From NCBI RefSeq assembly GCF_003265705.1, contig NW_020312817.1, positions 48,291,825 to 48,355,824 of the forward strand: a stretch of DNA of 64,000 nucleotides, given 5' to 3'. The DNA is from Callorhinus ursinus (taxonomy: Eukaryota; Chordata; Mammalia; Carnivora; Otariidae). The notes below the pieces were generated by a model. The model was not told where the DNA came from. It did no database searches and saw nothing but the letters and a program-made list of their open reading frames with translations. The position numbers and the translations under genes are program-made. Positions 58,885 to 64,000 of this stretch are shown here, in pieces (the first letter of the stretch is position 1; each line of letters opens with the position of its first letter).

Positions 58885-61760
58885 GACCTCCTAGCTTTTG
58901 TAAGAAAATTCTGGAATAATTTAAAGATATTATTTACTATTTCTTCCATTGGATTTCTATTTTTTCAATAATCCTACAATTGTAATAACTATCTAGCTTT
59001 ACCTCTGTGTTTTATGGGCTTTGTTTCTCACTGCCATTTTTTTTAATTATTTCCAGCTTTCTCACTCATGAGTTCTTAATTTCAATGCATTTCTCAGTAA
59101 GTTACAAACATTTTATTGATTTATCTTTTCGGGAACAGCACATTGGTAATTTGCTCTCTGATTTCTTCCATCTCTCAGAATGCCTTTCTATTGCTCTTGC
59201 ACATGAATAATCTTCAGACAGGGTCACAAGTGATTTTTGCTGCAGAATTCAGTGTTGGTTCATTATCTTTTGGAACTGAATATTTCTAAGGGAAAGTTTA
59301 TATTGGCGGTCACTAGAATGTTCTGCCTGGATACAGAAATTTCAATAAGATTCTCTAAACATGGATTGTTTTAGCTAATTTTTTCCCAATTGCATAACTG
59401 ATATGAAGATTCAAGTCTCTCCTGAGCCTGTGAAAACTCTGGGTTGTTTTTTTTTTTTCCCCTTTGTTGTTTCTTCAGTCCAAGTTCTCTTTCTTTCTCT
59501 GGAAGGCACCTTATATTCGATCTCCTGAGTAAGTTCATCATGACTCTTTTAGTTCATTGTTAATAATGTCATCTTCTGTGTTCTATAGTTCATGTTTACC
59601 TTCCTTCCTTCGCGTACAGTTCATCTATTCAGTATTGTATGCGGGGGAGGGGAAATTTTTATTTTGATAAAATTCAGAGTGTAGAGAAGGTCCATTGTGG
59701 TATTTCTATATGATAAAGCATGAGGCTGTGGTTTGTGTTTTTGTTTTTGTTTTTAATCATTCCTTACCTTAAACTCTTCCCTTTTCATAGATGCAGTGGC
59801 CTTTTAAGCTCTTTCAAAAATACAAAATAAAGTTTCTGAAGTTATCTCCAGTTCCAGGTAGTAAGTTTACTTCATAGGGAGATTTTTGCTCTGATTCTTT
59901 AAATCCCTTTCTGATGAAGGGCTGAGACTTTTTTGTATGTCTGTTGATTTTCCCCTACTTTACTCATCCTTAAAGTATGGGGGACTGTTGGTTGGACAGG
60001 AGGAAAGAACAGCCTATTGTCAAGAATTAGGAAAGGAGACTTTTTTAAAAGAATGTCTTATTCTCTTTGTAAATGCTTTGTAGTCCAAAAATGGGAAAGA
60101 AGGAGATTTTGGCTTTGCCCTGTCTGTTTCCACAGATCAGAGTTGGATTGTCTGTAAAGAGGGGGAAGGTGGGGATGGCCAAGGGGAGCCTCAGGTCAGG
60201 GTCTCTGCAGCTGTGATAAAGGGTTTCTCGTCAGTTTACCCTTGAGTCTCAAACCGAGCAAGAGTATATTGCCTTCCCTTTCCTAACAGATTTGAATTCT
60301 CTTATTAGAAGCAAGACATGGGCAGGACCATCTGCTATGCTCATCTCACTCTTATTGGGGATTAGCAGGAAAACACCAAAAAGTGCCACAAGTTCCCTTT
60401 GGCGCCATCCATGGAATGACTTTTCCACTTGACAGAGAAATGTTTTATGTAAAATGTTTTTATATTTCATGGAAAAAGCACTGTTCCTAGAGCAGGGATC
60501 ATAAAATTCCTCTAAGAGGACTGCATGGCTGTCCTGGGAGAGAATAACTTACGGATGCAAATCCTGGACTGTATCTTTGGTCAGGAAGCTTGTAGATGTT
60601 GATGACTTCCTTCGGGCTTAAGAGGAAAGATGAAATGTGTTGAAATTAAATGGGATCCAACCAGGCAGGTTTAATAGATCTTTACCTGAAGAGAGGCCTG
60701 TTGGTATTAAGCACTGGAAGGCTATAAACAAGTTTCAACATCAGCCAGAATCTCTGCCCTCTGTGCCCTGAGCAAAGGAATTTAAGGTCAGAGCAATGTT
60801 TCCAGCTTGCTGGAAGAGAAGCCCAGCTCAGCCCACTGAGACTCAGCCAGAAGCCGTGGACAGCCCCTTCACTGCCATTACCCTCACTCCACTGCAGGCA
60901 GCTCTGGGGCAGAGAACCTTCAGACAGGTAAAGACTCCCACCTTGAAGCTGAGACCTAACAGGAAGGGAGATGGTCTAATATCGTGTAGGCATTGCATTT
61001 AGTAAGAGATCCCTGTGTATGTGAAAACTGTCAGACGGGCTCTGACTTTGAAACCCTGAAATTTTACTCTCAGTTCTACAAAAGGTGTTAGGTCTCTGGT
61101 CTAGCCCTGAGAGGGCAACGTTCCTGCAATTGGCAGCTCCCTGCCGCTCATTCTTTCTGTATCGGACGTTCGCTGAGAACGCACGCTGATGCCCACCACT
61201 ATCTGTTGATGCTCGTGTATCCTCAGTTTCTGAAAGAACTAAAATTTGCTCTCCAGCCTAACTTCTCGAGGGTTTGCTCCTGCCTTCCCCCTACACAGCT
61301 CTCAGCACTGCCGCTCCACTCAGGACCGCATCCACTTATTCCCCAAAGCCGCTTTACTCGCTCCTACACAGTGATTCACAGTTTAATCAGAGCCCCTTCT
61401 GGAGCATGCTGTCGCTTGCAGTGTTTTTTACCACGATTCCTCTGACATGGTGGAGGGCATTCTTCCCTCACTTTGAAACGCATACAGATTTTTCCACGTT
61501 TTTACATTCCTTTGGTTATGTCCCTGGAATTTGGGAAGGGAACAGGAATTAAAGTCACGGGGTCAGTTTATCTTCTTTGAAGCAAGCTTCAGACCATTTA
61601 TTTTCAACTCTCGTCCCACGGGTCCTGACAGCCCACTTACAGGGTGTTGTTAAGTGCAGGTGTTCGGCAGTCGGTGCTGCGGTAAGGCCACAGGGCCTGA
61701 TTTACAGAAGAGACTACGAAGTTGAGACGAAGAGAAAATAAAAGCTGGTATTTCACAGAG
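58885..61760. other. No gene seen
   Basis: 58900-60000 is AT-rich and may hold decayed LINE sequence. 60100-61650 is GC-richer and non-repetitive to my eye, with overlapping short frames on both strands. No exon is supported. Confidence 0.4.
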
Positions 61761-61764
61761 CTGG

Positions 61765-61880
61765 GAATTAGAAAGCCCTGAGTTCTTGTCTTTGGCATTG
61801 AGTCAGGCCATAACTCAAGAACAATGTCTTCATCTCTACATCCCAGCTTCGCCACCCATAAAGGAAACAGAAGAATGCAC
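61765..61880 (+). repeat. Possible MIR
   Basis: 'aaagccctgagttcttgtct', 'tggcattgagtcaggccata' and 'atgtcttcatctctacatcc' fit a diverged MIR. A 149-codon frame on the opposite strand overlaps it and is therefore not credible. Confidence 0.4.
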
Positions 61881-62367
61881 AGTCCCATCCCTAAGGCCAC
61901 TTGCAGGGAAATAGCTGTGGACAGGGAGAGGAGGGGCCAGTTTATGAATTCACAGGGAGACGCAGGCTGCACCAGCAACACTAGCGGTAGAATAACTGAC
62001 AAAATCACAAGTGCACGGGAGGTTGTTTGCCACCTGGCATAAAGATGGATTGAAAAAGAAGTGAAAGTTTTAAAATGTTTGCTCACTTTTGAAGTTACAA
62101 CATGGTGAACGTCTCAGTCTAATGAGCACAATATATTTTTATTTGTTTGTGTATTGTTTTTCTATCTTCCTCTCTTTCTTCTCAGGAAGACCTTTAGACA
62201 CAGCCAACAGAAAGGCATCGGTATAATTGATCACAGACTTCAAAACACAAACGAACATTGAAGGGAAAGAATCATTCTGGAATTAGGAATCCCGTTCTTT
62301 TTCTGGTTTGGTAGCAAAATACCAAACACACATTTGTACAGGGTCAGTCCCTATTGCACTAAAATCT
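61881..62367. other. No gene seen
   Basis: Unassigned sequence with no coding or RNA-gene signal. Confidence 0.4.
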
Positions 62368-62462
62368 GGGTGAGTTATAAGAGGCTACAACTGGAAATTG
62401 AACCCACATTTCTTCCCTGACAACATAGCATATTAGACTCTAATCACTCAGCATTGCATTGT
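62368..62462 (-). repeat. MIR SINE fragment
   Basis: 'aactggaaattgaacccaca' and 'ttagactctaatcactcagc' match the MIR tRNA-related region in reverse. Confidence 0.6.
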
Positions 62463-63157
62463 TATTTACTATTTTCCTGCCATCCACACTCATGTATATT
62501 TATGCGAAGTCCAAAAATATCCAGCAGCACTTACTTCAGATGATTATCTACGTCCTAATCAGAAATACTAATCAGGAAACACATAACATACTCAAACCCT
62601 ATTGTGTAAGACAAACAGCATCCGGAATACAGAAAAATCCTGCTTAGATCAAATGCTCTTCAAAGTATCTTTTGCTTTTTACAGCAATAAGAAAAGAAAA
62701 GAAAGACGATTTGCTCCTTACTTCTGAAGTTTGAAAGCAACACAATGTGAAAAATGGATCCTCTACAGGATCTTCTAAACAGAAAAAAGCAGAGATCAGT
62801 CCGGTACTAATTTAGACCCATGTTTTTTTCCATGTTTTCAGTCATAAGGAGTAAAAGTTAAATACAGAGATCTTCAGATCCTTTTCCCTGTACATGAGTC
62901 CTAGCTTCAAAATAACATCATAGAATTCAGAAGAATGATTCAGCCATCCTAAGGCATTTACTACTGCTGACAATAGCCTGACAACGTATAGATTTTCCTA
63001 ATAAATCCACCTCAAAAGGAGAAACATATGAAAAGAAGAATTATGAAGTTTTATATATTACAAAAGTTTAACTGACTGGATTTTTCAACCTTCAAAGCAA
63101 TTCTGTATGTTTCCCTTTCTTAAATTGAGTGATTTTTTCTCTGACAGACTAATACTT
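62463..63157. other. No gene seen
   Basis: Unassigned AT-rich sequence. Confidence 0.45.
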
Positions 63158-63173
63158 AGAAAATCCTTTTATA

Positions 63174-63385
63174 AGAGATGCCTGGGTGGCTCTGTCGGTT
63201 GAACGACTGACTCTTAGTTTCAGCTCAGGTCATGATCTCATGGGTTGGGGGATCAAGCGCCACATCGGGCTCCTGGCTAGGCAGGAATTCTACTTGAGAT
63301 TCTTTCCCTCTGCCCCTCCCCCTGCTCATGCTCCCTCTCTCTCTCTCTAAATAAATAAATAAATAAATCTTTAAAAATTAAAAAA
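63174..63385 (+). mobile_element. Older CAN SINE with TSD
   Basis: 'gatgcctgggtggctctgtc' and an older-type body. The 16-base TSD 'agaaaatccttttata' is at 63158-63173 and 63386-63401. Confidence 0.95.
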
Positions 63386-63401
63386 AGAAAATCCTTTTAT
63401 A

Positions 63402-64000
63402 TGATACATAATCGCCTCTTTAAGGTTTTCTCCAGATGTTGACAAATGGTCATCTTTGGTTTTCTTCTTTAATAGCAACAAAAGTGGAGACGTCTATATC
63501 GGGGCATTGGCACAGGCCACACACTCAAGTTTCACAAAGCTCTCCCACTCCTTCCAGCCACTTCTCTACTGCTCTCTTGACACTAGAGCTTAGAATTATT
63601 CTCTTTCATCTGGGTTTCAGTTAAAAGAATGTTTTTTTAAGCATATATGTTATGTGAATTCAAATGATTACTGTTTGCACACCAAAATCTATAACAAATC
63701 CTCCAATGCTCTTATTCTTCAGAGTATATGCTCATTAGGTATCAATCCAGCTGAAGACAAATGCCTTTAGAAGGTAGTACAGTGTTCTTTCAGGATGCTA
63801 TTTAAATAACATTGATTTATATTTAACAGGAGTTAGGCTATGGATGATCACATTTAAGAAGAAATTGTTGCATGGTCAATCTAGCTGTTTGGGGCTGATC
63901 TGATTCCTCACCTTTTAGCCAGTCCAGTGGGTTTCCATGCAATTACTCACTGGTAGAATTGAAAATCTGACCTTGACTGTTTCACAATAAATATTGGTCA
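63402..64000. other. No gene seen
   Basis: The end of the window is unassigned AT-rich DNA. A 62-codon frame at 63436-63624 has no features. Confidence 0.45.

Noticed and set aside
61637..62086. 149-codon minus-strand frame as a membrane protein gene
   Set aside because: It overlaps a MIR-like stretch in opposite orientation, has no recognised family, and its hydrophobic patches fit chance.

Overview
This window looks like intergenic or intronic nuclear DNA from a caniform carnivore. The strongest evidence is 20 tRNA-Lys-type CAN SINEs, whose heads read 'cgcctgggtggctcag', followed by pyrimidine-rich bodies and AAATAAATAAA tails. The body sequence ('gatcccagggtcctgggatcgag ... gggaagcctgcttctccctctcccactccccc') resembles arctoid SINEs (bear, panda, seal, mustelid) more than the canine SINEC_Cf or the felid type; this is judged from memory of the families. 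L1, L2, MIR, MER5A and MaLR/MLT1 remnants are also placental-mammal features. Two 100-base N runs sit inside microsatellites, so this is a draft assembly.

I found no convincing host protein-coding exon, structural RNA gene or CRISPR array. The open frames of 60-209 codons are chance frames, antisense frames of SINEs, or frames in decayed retroelements.

Layout: 0-16 kb holds old L2, L1, MIR-like and other ancient repeats, two SINEs, a 5'-truncated L1 with clear target-site duplications (TSDs) and an MLT1 LTR. 16-29 kb is AT-rich with few SINEs and some decayed L1. 29.6-36.3 kb has six SINEs, all plus-strand, landing in and around old L1 pieces. 36-41 kb has several L1 3' ends, a MER5A and an L1 split by a ~557-base LTR-like insertion. 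43.4-45.5 kb holds the most unusual locus: a decayed class II (betaretrovirus-like) endogenous retrovirus with a probable elongator tRNA-Met primer binding site and broken gag, bracketed by a 114-base inverted repeat of about 90% identity. 47.3-50.1 kb is an L1 split first by an MLT1-type MaLR element and separately by a SINE. 51-64 kb has more SINEs, including a back-to-back pair, oppositely oriented L1 pieces, a large AAAG microsatellite with a gap, and mostly unassigned sequence.

Nothing here acts as a gene set. The story is layered retrotransposition: ancient repeats, then MaLR and class II ERV insertions, then CAN SINEs, then microsatellite growth. Family names were given by recognition without database searches, so ancient-repeat names and edges are approximate.
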